Shown one piece after another: positions 47,047-55,319 of a stretch of DNA of 63,893 bases (its first letter is position 1; each line of letters begins with the position of its first letter). Location: positions 1 through 63,893 of the forward strand of contig JAQUJJ010000002.1 of assembly GCA_028681035.1 (NCBI GenBank), written 5' to 3'. Below the pieces are notes generated by a model. The model was not told the DNA's origin and did no database searches. It worked only from the letters and a program-made list of their open reading frames with translations. Source of the DNA: Candidatus Cloacimonadota bacterium. GTDB taxonomy: Bacteria > Cloacimonadota > Cloacimonadia > Cloacimonadales > Cloacimonadaceae. Made by a program: the position numbers and the translations under genes.

Positions 47047-48983
47047 TTGGCTACGGCTTAGCGTTACAGCTTTTTGGCCTGCTGTTTGTCCTGCTGGAAG
47101 CGGGTTTTAAAAAAGCAAAGGCAAGTATATGCTTTACTGCGCTAAGCATCGTAGCTTCTCTCTTGCTGATAGCGGGCTATGCAGACCTACTGTTTAGCCA
47201 TGCCGAGCTTTGCTATGTGCTAACCTTGCCGTCTTTTATAGGCTCTGCGGATATCGTGATCGATGCCTTTGCCGCTTTTATGGGGCTTATCTTTGCCTTT
47301 GGTTCAATTTGGGGGATTCTCTACGCTCACGCTTATATCAAGACGCATAGCGAGGAAGGAACAGCATCGCATCTCTTCTTTTTAGCACTGATGTTGCTTA
47401 GTATGCATCTTGTTTTGATGCTGCGCCATAGCTTGCTGTTTATGCTTGCTTGGGAGCTGATGAGCCTCTCTTCATTCTTTGCTATTCTCTATGACCGTCA
47501 CAGTCAGGAAACTATCTCTTCTGCCCTTTATTACTTTGTAATGATGCACATAGGAGCAGCGGTGTTGCTGCTTGGTTTTGGGCTGTTATACATGCAGAGC
47601 GGGACTTTAAACTTCGGTGAACAGCCTATCTATGGCTTGGCGAAGTGGCTTTTACTAATTGGCTTTGCCTTTAAAGCTGGCTTTTTCCCTTTCTATTCTT
47701 GGCTTCCCAAGGCACATCCGGTTGCTCCGGCACATCTATCCGGAATGATGTCTGGCTTGATGATAAAAACGGGCATCTTTGGGATAGTGATGGTGATGCT
47801 ACGCAGTTCTTGGCAGCCTTATGAGATATATCTGCTCTTGGCGATAGCTCTAATTACAGCTTTTAACGGAGTTATCCATGCTCTTGCCGAGGCTAATATC
47901 AAAAAGGCTTTGGCATATTCTTCCATAGAGAATATCGGCATTATCGGGATAGCTTTATGTCTGTGGCTCTTAGGCTTACAGACAAACAATGCCATGATGG
48001 CAAGCTTGGGCTTTGCCTCTGCTATGCTGCATCTTTTAAACCATTCACTATTCAAGCCTTTGTTGTTTTATTTAAGTGGGAACGTGCTGGTAGCTACCCA
48101 TAGTTTGAATCAGGATAGTCTTGGCGGCTTGGGTAGGAACATGCCTCGCACGGCGGGTCTATTCCTTATGGGCAGCGCTGCAATCTCTGCTTTACCGCTA
48201 ATGAACGGCTTTATCTCCGAATTTGGCATCTTTCTTAGCAGTATAAGCGGCTTTAGAATCAGCAATTTAAGCAGCACACTAATCGCCGTGGTAACGGGTG
48301 CAGGCTTAGCCTTTGTTAGCGCATTGGCTCTTATTGCCTTCAGCAAAAACTACAGCATTGTTTTTGGTGGAGAGCCGCGCAGCAAGGCAGCCTCAGACGC
48401 CCGCGAAGTATCTATCGGGATGCTGATTAGCCCCTTAGTCTTGGCGTTATCTTGCTTAGTGTTTGGCTTGTTTGGCGGCGTAGCTTTGCTGATTATTCGT
48501 CCCTTGGAACAGATGTTCGGCTTAAACACCACAGTACTAAACAGCTTTAGCCTTGTGCTAAATAGCATGAGTGTGGTGATGTTAATGCTGCTGGGCTGTT
48601 TTGCCGTGCTATACCTACTAAAGAGCAGATTGTCGCATATCACCAAGGCGGGCACTTGGGGCTGTGCATACGCCAAGCCAAGCTCCCGTATGCAATATAC
48701 TGGATTGGCTTTTATTAACCCCTTGGCTTACTTCTTGAAGCCATTCGTGCGCACAGAGCTTTCTGCAAACAAATCGGAAGGCTATTTCCCGCAGAAGATA
48801 GAGTATCAAGAAGAACTGCAGGAATATTTGGATACCAGTGTGATTGCCTCCGCATGCAAGGCAGTTAAGCGTGTCTTTGCCTGCTTCGATAGCATTCATA
48901 ACGGCAAAACCAATAGCTATATCACTTACTTGTTGTTAGCATTGCTTGCCTTGCTATTTTGGGTATTGGGGGTCTCGCAGTGA
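47043..48983 (+). CDS. HyfB/NuoL-like antiporter subunit
   Basis: A 646-residue multi-spanning protein (about 15 helices). It carries the proton-translocating core of complex I antiporter subunits: LLMLAWELMSLSSFFAI with the conserved Glu, KAGFFPFYSWLPKAHPVAPAHLSGMMSGLMIK, and HALAEANIKKALAYSSIENIGII, and HLLNHSLFKPLLFYLSG. A long C-terminal extension matches HyfB. It overlaps the small-subunit gene by four bases. Ion (H+ or Na+) cannot be assigned from sequence by eye. Confidence 0.93.
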   Translation: MIGYGLALQLFGLLFVLLEAGFKKAKASICFTALSIVASLLLIAGYADLLFSHAELCYVLTLPSFIGSADIVIDAFAAFMGLIFAFGSIWGILYAHAYIKTHSEEGTASHLFFLALMLLSMHLVLMLRHSLLFMLAWELMSLSSFFAILYDRHSQETISSALYYFVMMHIGAAVLLLGFGLLYMQSGTLNFGEQPIYGLAKWLLLIGFAFKAGFFPFYSWLPKAHPVAPAHLSGMMSGLMIKTGIFGIVMVMLRSSWQPYEIYLLLAIALITAFNGVIHALAEANIKKALAYSSIENIGIIGIALCLWLLGLQTNNAMMASLGFASAMLHLLNHSLFKPLLFYLSGNVLVATHSLNQDSLGGLGRNMPRTAGLFLMGSAAISALPLMNGFISEFGIFLSSISGFRISNLSSTLIAVVTGAGLAFVSALALIAFSKNYSIVFGGEPRSKAASDAREVSIGMLISPLVLALSCLVFGLFGGVALLIIRPLEQMFGLNTTVLNSFSLVLNSMSVVMLMLLGCFAVLYLLKSRLSHITKAGTWGCAYAKPSSRMQYTGLAFINPLAYFLKPFVRTELSANKSEGYFPQKIEYQEELQEYLDTSVIASACKAVKRVFACFDSIHNGKTNSYITYLLLALLALLFWVLGVSQ

Positions 48984-49897
48984 TAATCAATATCTTGTTT
49001 ATTATAGCCTTACCTCTTCTGTTCATCGGCATTATTGCCAAAACCAAGGCAGTATGTGTAGGAAGGCAGGGAGCCAGTATTCTGCAACCCTTCTACACCT
49101 TTGTTAAGCTTCTGGGAAAGCATGAGATTCACAGCCACAGCAGCAGCCACATCTTCCGTTGGGCACCTTCTATGGCTTTGGTGGCTACTTTTATGGCTGC
49201 GCTTTTTGTGCCTTTTGGAGCAAAGAGTGCGGTGTTAAGCTTCCGTGGGGATTTCTTCTTGTTTATGTCCCTGCTTGCCTTGGCAAAAGCTGTGATGGTG
49301 GCAGCAGCGATGGATGTTGGCAGCAGCTTTGAAGGCATGGGCGCATCCCGCGAGATATCCTTCACTGCCTTTCTGGAGCCTGCTTTCCTGTTAGTAATAG
49401 GCTCTTTGGCTTATGCGGGTGGCTTTGACACGATGGGACAGCTTTTTGCTCGGCATACGGTGAATATCTATAACGAGTGGTCAATCATCATAGCGGTTTT
49501 AACGGCTCTGGCACTATTTATCATGCTGCTTGTGGAAGGCTCGAGAGTGCCTTTTGACGACCCTGCCACCCATCTGGAGCTTACCATGATTCACGAGGTT
49601 ATGGTGCTGGATACGTGTGGCGCAAACCTAGCAATGGTGCATTACGCCGCAGCCTTGAAGGTGCAGATATACGCCTCCTTAATCTGCTATTTCATTATCC
49701 CTGAAGGCATACATGGCTCCATAATCACCGCTGTATTCTTGGTATGCAGCTTTGGCTTGGCAGTGCTTGTTGGCGTGGTGGAAAGCCTGATGCCTCGCTA
49801 TCGTATCAGCCGCAATCTGGAGCTGGTTATTATTCCCTTGGCAGTGGCTTTGTTGGTGCTGGCAGCGTTGATAGTGCACAATCTGGGAGGCTTTTAA
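48980..49897 (+). CDS. HyfC/NuoH-like membrane subunit
   Basis: About 305 residues from GTG 48980, which overlaps the previous stop by four bases (GTGA); a TTG at 48959 is an alternative. Some 8 membrane helices. The NuoH-like features are GRQGASILQPFYTFVKLLGK near the start and EGSRVPFDDPATHLELTMIHEVM, the E-rich loop that couples electron transfer to ion pumping. It anchors the peripheral arm to the membrane. Followed by the HyfE-like gene with a one-base overlap. Confidence 0.92.
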   Translation: MIINILFIIALPLLFIGIIAKTKAVCVGRQGASILQPFYTFVKLLGKHEIHSHSSSHIFRWAPSMALVATFMAALFVPFGAKSAVLSFRGDFFLFMSLLALAKAVMVAAAMDVGSSFEGMGASREISFTAFLEPAFLLVIGSLAYAGGFDTMGQLFARHTVNIYNEWSIIIAVLTALALFIMLLVEGSRVPFDDPATHLELTMIHEVMVLDTCGANLAMVHYAAALKVQIYASLICYFIIPEGIHGSIITAVFLVCSFGLAVLVGVVESLMPRYRISRNLELVIIPLAVALLVLAALIVHNLGGF

Positions 49898-50532
49898 TGG
49901 CAGATATACTGTTGGTGATCTTTGGCGTAAGCCTGCTCTTTGCCTCCATCACAAACATGCTTTCCAGTATTGTGAGAATACTTATATTGCAAGGCATTAT
50001 GCTGTTTATCCTCACCATCCTTAAGACCAACGAATTCAATATGTGGGAGTTTTCTTTCGTAGCCCTGGAAACCATTGTGTTTAAGGCGATTCTGATTCCC
50101 TGGTTCATTATGGACACCATCCGCAAGAATGGTATTAAGCGAGAAGTGGAACCTTCTGTTTCCAATTTCTTCTCGCTTGGTTCCATGACAGCAATCTTTG
50201 CCTTTGCCTTTTTTATCGCCTTGTGGAGCGGGAAAAGCAACCAAAACCTCTATCCTCTGCATTTTGGCATCGCTTTTGCCGCCATCCTGAAGGGTTTGTT
50301 CATTATTATCGCCAACAAGAAGCTGATTACGCACTTAATGGGCTATCTGATTATGGAAAACGGTATCTTTCTGCTTTCTTTGGCGTTAGGCAGCAAAATG
50401 CCGCATGTGGTAAGCTTGGGAGTATCCTTGGATATCATGCTTTCCATCCTGATTGCCGTGCTCTTCATCAATAAAATAAGCAGTGCTTTTGAGGATGTGG
50501 ATAGCGATGGCTTATCCACGCTGAAGGACTAA
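49897..50532 (+). CDS. HyfE/NuoK-like membrane subunit
   Basis: 211 residues from ATG 49897, overlapping the previous stop (TAATG), with GGGAGG upstream. The N-terminal part (about residues 1-80) resembles NuoK/MrpC-type subunits; the second half adds further helices, as in HyfE of hydrogenase 4 and 5. The acidic tail AFEDVDSDGLSTLKD is cytoplasmic. Probably binds between the NuoH-like and antiporter-like subunits. Confidence 0.82.
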   Translation: MADILLVIFGVSLLFASITNMLSSIVRILILQGIMLFILTILKTNEFNMWEFSFVALETIVFKAILIPWFIMDTIRKNGIKREVEPSVSNFFSLGSMTAIFAFAFFIALWSGKSNQNLYPLHFGIAFAAILKGLFIIIANKKLITHLMGYLIMENGIFLLSLALGSKMPHVVSLGVSLDIMLSILIAVLFINKISSAFEDVDSDGLSTLKD

Positions 50533-50539
50533 GCCCACG

Positions 50540-51901
50540 ATGATGTATCTCTATATTTGGTTGTTTCCTATTCTTGCTGGCTTTCTGGCATGGTGCATAA
50601 AAAGCAAAAGCCTTAATACGGCACTGGTCTTTATCCATAGCAGCCTGCATTTAATCTTCGGGATATTCCTTATCCTGCCTTCTTCAAAGCTCAGCCTATA
50701 TTTTGGCATAGACAGCTTAAGTATCTGGTTCTTCATTGTATCGGCGGTGTTATACTTTGCCGTGGGGCTGTATTCCTTGCAGCTAAAAACCACCCTAACT
50801 AATAAGCAGAGCAGCATCTATGCCATTTGCATGATGGTATTTGTGGCATCTATGGATGGAGCTAATCTCAGCCGTGATTTGGGCTTAATCTGGGTGTTTG
50901 TGGAAACTACCACCCTTGCCTCTGCCATGCTAATCAGTTTCGAGCATCATAAGCAATCCCTGGAAGCTGCCTGGAAGTATTTGTTTATTTGCTCCGTTGG
51001 CATCGCTTTGGCGTTTGTGGGCTTGCTGCTGCTCGTGATAGCGTTGCCAAATACCCCCAGTTTGGTTTTAGACACCGTGCTTGCACTGTCTGAAACTATC
51101 TCGCCGTTCTGGCTAAAGGTGTCTTTTGTATTTATGTTGATCGGTTTCGGCACCAAAGTGGGCTTAGCACCCATGCACTTTTGGCTGCCCGATGCACATT
51201 CAGAAGCACCCGCAGCAGTATCGGCACTTCTTTCCGGGGCACTACTAAATACTGCCTTAGTCCCTTTGATTCGCATGCAGGGAGTGATGAACGCCTGCCA
51301 TCTTGGCGGCTTGGCTTCCCAATTGTTTCTTGTTTTGGGCTTGCTATCCATGTTTGTGGCAGCGGTGTTTATTCTTAAGGTAAAGAACTATAAACGCCTG
51401 TTAGCCTATTCCTCCATAGAAAACATGGGGATTATCTTAATAGCCTTCGCATTGGGCGAATATGCCGGCAAGGCGGGTCTTATCCATGTGATGGGGCATT
51501 CGATGATAAAGGCTGCTTTCTTTTTAACAGCCGGTAATGTTTACAGCATCTTTGGTAAAAAGGACTACGACCAATGTGGAGGATTGCTGAGCGTTAATCC
51601 TGTTTCAGCTTGGCTGTGGCTGCTATGTTTTGCCTTTATTATTGGCATGCCGCCCTCGCCACTCTTTGTAAGCGAGTTCTATATTGTGATGGCGATGCTG
51701 AAAAGCGGTAATATTGCCGTTCTTATGGCTTTTATGGTGCTGCTTAGCAGCATTGTTTACGGCTTGGGCAGGGCTTCTTTGGCAATAACAATGGGCAGCT
51801 CTGATACACGCATCAAACTGCCCATAAGCCAGTATTTACCTCAAATAGCTTTGCTGATATCTGCGGTGCTGCTGCCCTTTATCCTGCAATATTTACTTTA
51901 G
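50540..51901 (+). CDS. HyfF/NuoN-like antiporter subunit
   Basis: A 453-residue subunit with about 14 helices; it carries GLIWVFVETTTLASAMLIS with a conserved Glu, KVGLAPMHFWLPDAHSEAPAAVSALLSGALLN and YKRLLAYSSIENMGIILIA, GHSMIKAAFFLTAGN. This is a second proton-pump-type subunit, matching HyfF. Start could be 50540 or 50543. It ends the operon; a convergent gene starts 3 bases later on the other strand. Confidence 0.92.
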   Translation: MMYLYIWLFPILAGFLAWCIKSKSLNTALVFIHSSLHLIFGIFLILPSSKLSLYFGIDSLSIWFFIVSAVLYFAVGLYSLQLKTTLTNKQSSIYAICMMVFVASMDGANLSRDLGLIWVFVETTTLASAMLISFEHHKQSLEAAWKYLFICSVGIALAFVGLLLLVIALPNTPSLVLDTVLALSETISPFWLKVSFVFMLIGFGTKVGLAPMHFWLPDAHSEAPAAVSALLSGALLNTALVPLIRMQGVMNACHLGGLASQLFLVLGLLSMFVAAVFILKVKNYKRLLAYSSIENMGIILIAFALGEYAGKAGLIHVMGHSMIKAAFFLTAGNVYSIFGKKDYDQCGGLLSVNPVSAWLWLLCFAFIIGMPPSPLFVSEFYIVMAMLKSGNIAVLMAFMVLLSSIVYGLGRASLAITMGSSDTRIKLPISQYLPQIALLISAVLLPFILQYLL

Positions 51902-51904
51902 CCT

Positions 51905-52390
51905 TCAGTCCCCAAATATAGTCCCATACTCGACATAAAACAAGTCGCCATCATTGTTGTGTCCGGCTTCCAAGAAGTGGGTTTCGTCAAAATCCCAAGA
52001 GTAGAACTTGGCTTCAGTATGGTAAACATAAGCACCATGCAAGCTTTTTATAGAGGTAACTACGCTCTGTTCTACATCATAGCTATCTGAAACAGTGTAA
52101 TATACTACCCAGCCAGTCAATTCGTCATTTTCGCTTTCGAAATACAGGGTAACGTGATCTATGTCATAATCGAACTCTATGCTGCCATCGGGTATGTACA
52201 TCGTGCCGCCATCATCTGTATCGTCGTAGTAGTATTCAAAGCCTTCCCAATACATATATAAATCACAAGTTTCGTAATCATCACCAAACCATAAGCCAAA
52301 CAAGCCTGATGTTGATGCTGCTGCTGTTGACTGTGCCTTCATCCCTAGCACCAGTAAGCATAAAACTATGAGAAACAGTACTTTCTTCAT
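51905..52390 (-). CDS. Exported very acidic tyrosine-rich protein, unknown
   Basis: 161 residues with a signal peptide (MKKVLFLIVLCLLVLGMKAQ) and a mature part rich in Asp, Glu and Tyr (e.g. FGDDYETCDLYMYWEGFEY). Alternating strand patterns suggest a small beta-sandwich. No family recognised. It converges on the Ehr operon end. Stop at 51905. The strongly acidic surface may bind cations. Confidence 0.65.
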   Translation of the reverse strand: MKKVLFLIVLCLLVLGMKAQSTAAASTSGLFGLWFGDDYETCDLYMYWEGFEYYYDDTDDGGTMYIPDGSIEFDYDIDHVTLYFESENDELTGWVVYYTVSDSYDVEQSVVTSIKSLHGAYVYHTEAKFYSWDFDETHFLEAGHNNDGDLFYVEYGTIFGD

Positions 52391-52589
52391 ATTTCAACTC
52401 CAAGGTTTTCTTAATTGGTGTATTTGGCGCAGTTATTTGAATTTTGTCAATATTTATTTCTTGACTATTCTTAGTCTTGTGGTATTTTATCAACAGATTG
52501 CTGGTATCTATGTTGCTTTTCCTTTGCTAATAGATTGACATATAATATAACTTGCAGAGGATGCTACAAATGCTAAAAAGGAGTCTATT

Positions 52590-53150
52590 ATGAATACCAT
52601 ACAATTAAAGCCAGAGCCTGAACTGAAGAAGCTTTGGCAGCTTATCACCTTTATTGCTTACATACCTCCATTCCTCACACTTTTGCTATTAATTGTGTTA
52701 AGCATAGAACCTATACTCATGGGCTTTATCATGCTTATTATGTTAATCACCCTACTGCCTATTCTCATCTATCTGCCTGCATTTTACAAGACCTTGGAAT
52801 ACACGATAGACGGTGATGCAGTCAAGCTAAAGAAGGGCGTGTTCTGGCGTATTCGTACTACTGTGCCTTACAGCAAGATAACCAATATCGATATTACCCA
52901 AGGACCCGTAGAGCGCATGTTCCAAATCAGCCATTTGCGCATTCAAACTGCAGGTTCAAGCGGAGCACAAAATACCCAAGCAGAGCTAATTATCTCTGGT
53001 ATTCGGGACAGTGAAGCCTTGAAAGATACCATTATGAGCCGCATTGGCGTACCGACTGCTGCCACAAAGATAGAGCCGCAAAACGAGCAAGATACTCTAA
53101 AGGCGATACTGAAAGAGCTAACCGCATTCCGCAAAGCTTTTGATAAATAG
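52590..53150 (+). CDS. Bacterial PH-domain membrane protein (YdbS/YdbT-like)
   Basis: 186 residues: two hydrophobic helices (FIAYIPPFLTLLLLIVLS and IMLITLLPILIYLPAFY) followed by a bPH2 domain with LEYTIDGDAVKLKKGVFWRIRTTVPYSKITNIDITQGPVERMF, the usual signature. The C-terminal helix ALKAILKELTAFRKAF is basic. Membrane-bound, cytoplasmic PH domain. Precedes a second small membrane protein by 8 bases and probably forms a pair with it. Confidence 0.9.
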   Translation: MNTIQLKPEPELKKLWQLITFIAYIPPFLTLLLLIVLSIEPILMGFIMLIMLITLLPILIYLPAFYKTLEYTIDGDAVKLKKGVFWRIRTTVPYSKITNIDITQGPVERMFQISHLRIQTAGSSGAQNTQAELIISGIRDSEALKDTIMSRIGVPTAATKIEPQNEQDTLKAILKELTAFRKAFDK

Positions 53151-53158
53151 GCAATAGT

Positions 53159-53422
53159 ATGGGTTTCATGTTTAGAAAGCCTTCCAGAAACACGCTATCT
53201 GCCAAGCTTGCAGCGTGTGTATTTGCAGCCATAGTCTCCGTTTTCAGCTTCTTTTCGGTTGGGATGTATCTTGGGATAGCCATGGCGGTTTTGGCACTTA
53301 TGTTTGGCTACGAGGCTTTTGTTATCGGTGTAAAGCACAGAGCAGTACGTTTTTGGGAAATGCTTCCCTTTATTGCCATATATTTGCTCATCTTACTTTT
53401 GCCTAAGTTGCTGGCTAAGTAA
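53159..53422 (+). CDS. Small membrane protein, unknown
   Basis: 87 residues. Predicted helices: LAACVFAAIVSVFSFFSVGMYLGIAMAVLALMF (two close helices) and LPFIAIYLLILLLPKLLA. Basic ends (RKPSRN) suggest cytoplasmic N-terminus. No recognised family. The neighbouring PH-domain gene suggests a shared membrane role. Confidence 0.7.
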   Translation: MGFMFRKPSRNTLSAKLAACVFAAIVSVFSFFSVGMYLGIAMAVLALMFGYEAFVIGVKHRAVRFWEMLPFIAIYLLILLLPKLLAK

Positions 53423-53428
53423 GAGTGG

Positions 53429-53597
53429 AGTCGATTTGGCTGTGATTTGCTTTCACTTATCTCTATGTTGTTCAGCCAAATGGACTACACCGTCAGCAAG
53501 CTCGCTACCTTCTCAGGAACGGCGTCCTGCGCTACCATCGCTGTAGTCCTTAACGCCGGAGAAATGATTAGTAATTGTGCGCAGAGAGTGGCGTTAA
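53429..53597. repeat. Hairpin-dense intergenic block
   Basis: Several interleaved inverted repeats: AGTCGATTTGGCTG (53429-53442) with CAGCCAAATGGACT (53473-53486), one mismatch; GGACTACA (53482-53489) with TGTAGTCC (53542-53549); TTAACGCC (53550-53557) with GGCGTTAA (53590-53597); and TCTCaggaaCGGCG (53511-53524) with CGCCGGAGA (53554-53562). The last pair crosses the second, so alternative or pseudoknotted folds are possible. The GCTACC word occurs twice inside. Could be a structured RNA or a recombination-site relic; not assigned. Confidence 0.6.
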
Positions 53598-53653
53598 CTA
53601 CTCCAGACTCAATATGTTGGAACTCGCATCACATACAAATTGCATAACGCGAC

Positions 53654-54706
53654 TTAAGTCTTTTCTATCTTCTTATAGTGCGGAGAATCTCCCCATTGGG
53701 CATAGCCTATTTCTTCGCCGATGCTGGTGATGCGGTTTTCCAGGCAGCCACGGCACTGGTTGGCATTTTCATCCATACAGGGCTTGCCTTTGTATAGCTG
53801 GTAGTTTCCCCGATATTTGGTTTCGGTGATATTGGGCATAATGATATTGGCTCCGGCTAAAAGTCCCATTTCTCTGCCATCATCTTTCAGAGCTTGCAAG
53901 GCGGTGGTGGAGGCGATATTTACGTCCTGCAGCGCAATTCTGCACACAGCAATCATCTTCAACGCCAATTCCAGATGTTCATCTTCGTTGTAATTGGGCA
54001 AAGCCTTTGCCAGAGGGGTGTCCTCATGCGGAATGTAAGGACCCATACCGATCATATCGATATCTTCAGCTTCAAAGAACATGATATCATCCACCAGATG
54101 CTCCAGAGTTTGATACGGCAAGCCAATCATCACCCCTGTTCCACTCTGATAGCCGAGCTTTTTTAGAGTGCGAATGCAGTTAACCCGATATTCCCAATCG
54201 TGATCGGCAGGATGCAGTTTGGCATATAGCTCCCGATTGGAGCTTTCAATGCGCAGCAAATAGCGGTGTGCGCCGGCATCGAACCACCTTTTGTAGGTTT
54301 CTTCGCTCTGTTCGCCCAAAGAAAGGGTTATCCCCAATTCGTTGTTGCTTTTAGCGCGCACGGTACGCACTATATCTTCTATAAAATCCACAAACTCTGC
54401 ATCATCACGTTCGCCAGATTGGATAACTACAGAGCCATAATCTTGCTCATAAGCCCATAAACAGGATTTTACTGCTTCGTCTTTGGTTAAAGAAAAGTGT
54501 TCCACCTTGGGGTTTCCGCTGCGGATGCCGCAATAATAACAGTTCTTTTTGCACACGTTGGAAAGCTCCACAATGCCCCTAAAATACACCTTTGTGCCTA
54601 CAAATTGCTTTTTTACTGCATAAGCGCGGCGATATAACTCCGCTAATTCTGCCTTATCGGTAATGGATAATAGTTGCAGCATTTCTGCTCTGCTTAATTT
54701 ACTCAT
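53654..54706 (-). CDS. hydE: [FeFe] hydrogenase maturase HydE
   Basis: A 350-residue radical SAM enzyme. The CxxxCxxC motif (C52, C56, C59 in CKKNCYYCG) binds the SAM cluster. The C-terminal CMDENANQCRGC has the CX7CX2C spacing of the second cluster found in many HydE proteins. GERDDAEF, LGEQSEETYKRWFDAGAHRYLLRIESSN, and IGLPYQTLEHL are typical. HydE works with HydF and HydG to build the 2Fe subcluster of HydA; those two are not in this window. The distance to hydA is 13 kb, unlike many genomes where they cluster. Confidence 0.95.
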   Translation of the reverse strand: MSKLSRAEMLQLLSITDKAELAELYRRAYAVKKQFVGTKVYFRGIVELSNVCKKNCYYCGIRSGNPKVEHFSLTKDEAVKSCLWAYEQDYGSVVIQSGERDDAEFVDFIEDIVRTVRAKSNNELGITLSLGEQSEETYKRWFDAGAHRYLLRIESSNRELYAKLHPADHDWEYRVNCIRTLKKLGYQSGTGVMIGLPYQTLEHLVDDIMFFEAEDIDMIGMGPYIPHEDTPLAKALPNYNEDEHLELALKMIAVCRIALQDVNIASTTALQALKDDGREMGLLAGANIIMPNITETKYRGNYQLYKGKPCMDENANQCRGCLENRITSIGEEIGYAQWGDSPHYKKIEKT

Positions 54707-54828
54707 CGTTATCTTTCCTTTTGTAGCTCGATACTAAGATAATAGCCAGCTTAGCCGTGTCCGTCAAATGCAAATGTGAGCTGGCAGCACCAGAATTTCA
54801 ACTTAACAGAGTATAGTATCTTTTCTCT

Positions 54829-54916
54829 TCCCTGCTTGAATTGCCCTATCAATGCCCACCCATTGCCCTCCACATGGACAATGAGTGGGCAATGATAGGG
54901 CAATTCCAGCAGACAA
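54829..54916. repeat. Dispersed palindromic repeat A, copy 3 (reverse orientation)
   Basis: TTGCCCTATCAATGCCCAC (54841-54859) against GTGGGCAATGATAGGGCAA (54885-54903), one mismatch. The loop CCATTGCCCTCCACATGGACAAT is the reverse complement of the loop in copy 1, so the element is flipped. A spurious frame here on the minus strand translates a LLELPYHCPLI series also seen at copy 1. Confidence 0.85.
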
Positions 54917-55005
54917 GACTCTAGCGAATAACTTGACGGATTTATCCCATAATTTATCTTGCATTCGGATATGCTTTTGGGTGGCAGAACTAATAAGGAG
55001 AATTT

Positions 55006-55299
55006 ATGGACGAATACTACAAGACTACTGATAGTGGGGATTCCCACTTTGGCACGGTTGACACATCCATAGCACCGGTGATGAGTATGTTGGAATGGCT
55101 GGTTATCATTATTATCAGTTGCATTCCCGTGGCAAACATCGTGGTTATGTTTATCTGGGCTTTTGGTAACAACGACAATCCCAACCGCCGCAATTTCGCC
55201 AAAGCTTTCCTGATATTGACCGGTATTGGAATGCTGATTTCGGCGATATTCATGGGTCAAGTCATCGGTATGATGATGAAAGCCACGACTATGTTTTGA
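55006..55299 (+). CDS. Small membrane protein, unknown
   Basis: 97 residues. A polar acidic N-terminus (MDEYYKTTDSGDSHFG) precedes two helices, MLEWLVIIIISCIPVANIVVMFIWAF and FLILTGIGMLISAIFMGQVIGMMM, separated by NNDNPNRRNF. The NPNRRNFAKAFLIL pattern is common in uncharacterised small membrane proteins of the FCB group. AAGGAG precedes the start. tldD begins 20 bases later. Confidence 0.75.
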   Translation: MDEYYKTTDSGDSHFGTVDTSIAPVMSMLEWLVIIIISCIPVANIVVMFIWAFGNNDNPNRRNFAKAFLILTGIGMLISAIFMGQVIGMMMKATTMF

Positions 55300-55319
55300 T
55301 AACAAGATAAGGAGATTAT

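Noticed and set aside
53550..53597. Integron attC site
   Set aside because: TTAACGCC...GGCGTTAA resembles the outer arms, but the RYYYAAC and GTTRRRY consensus positions do not match and no integrase is present.
53447..53647. A 66-codon gene in the hairpin block
   Set aside because: It merely translates the inverted repeats, has no ribosome binding site and no recognisable protein pattern.
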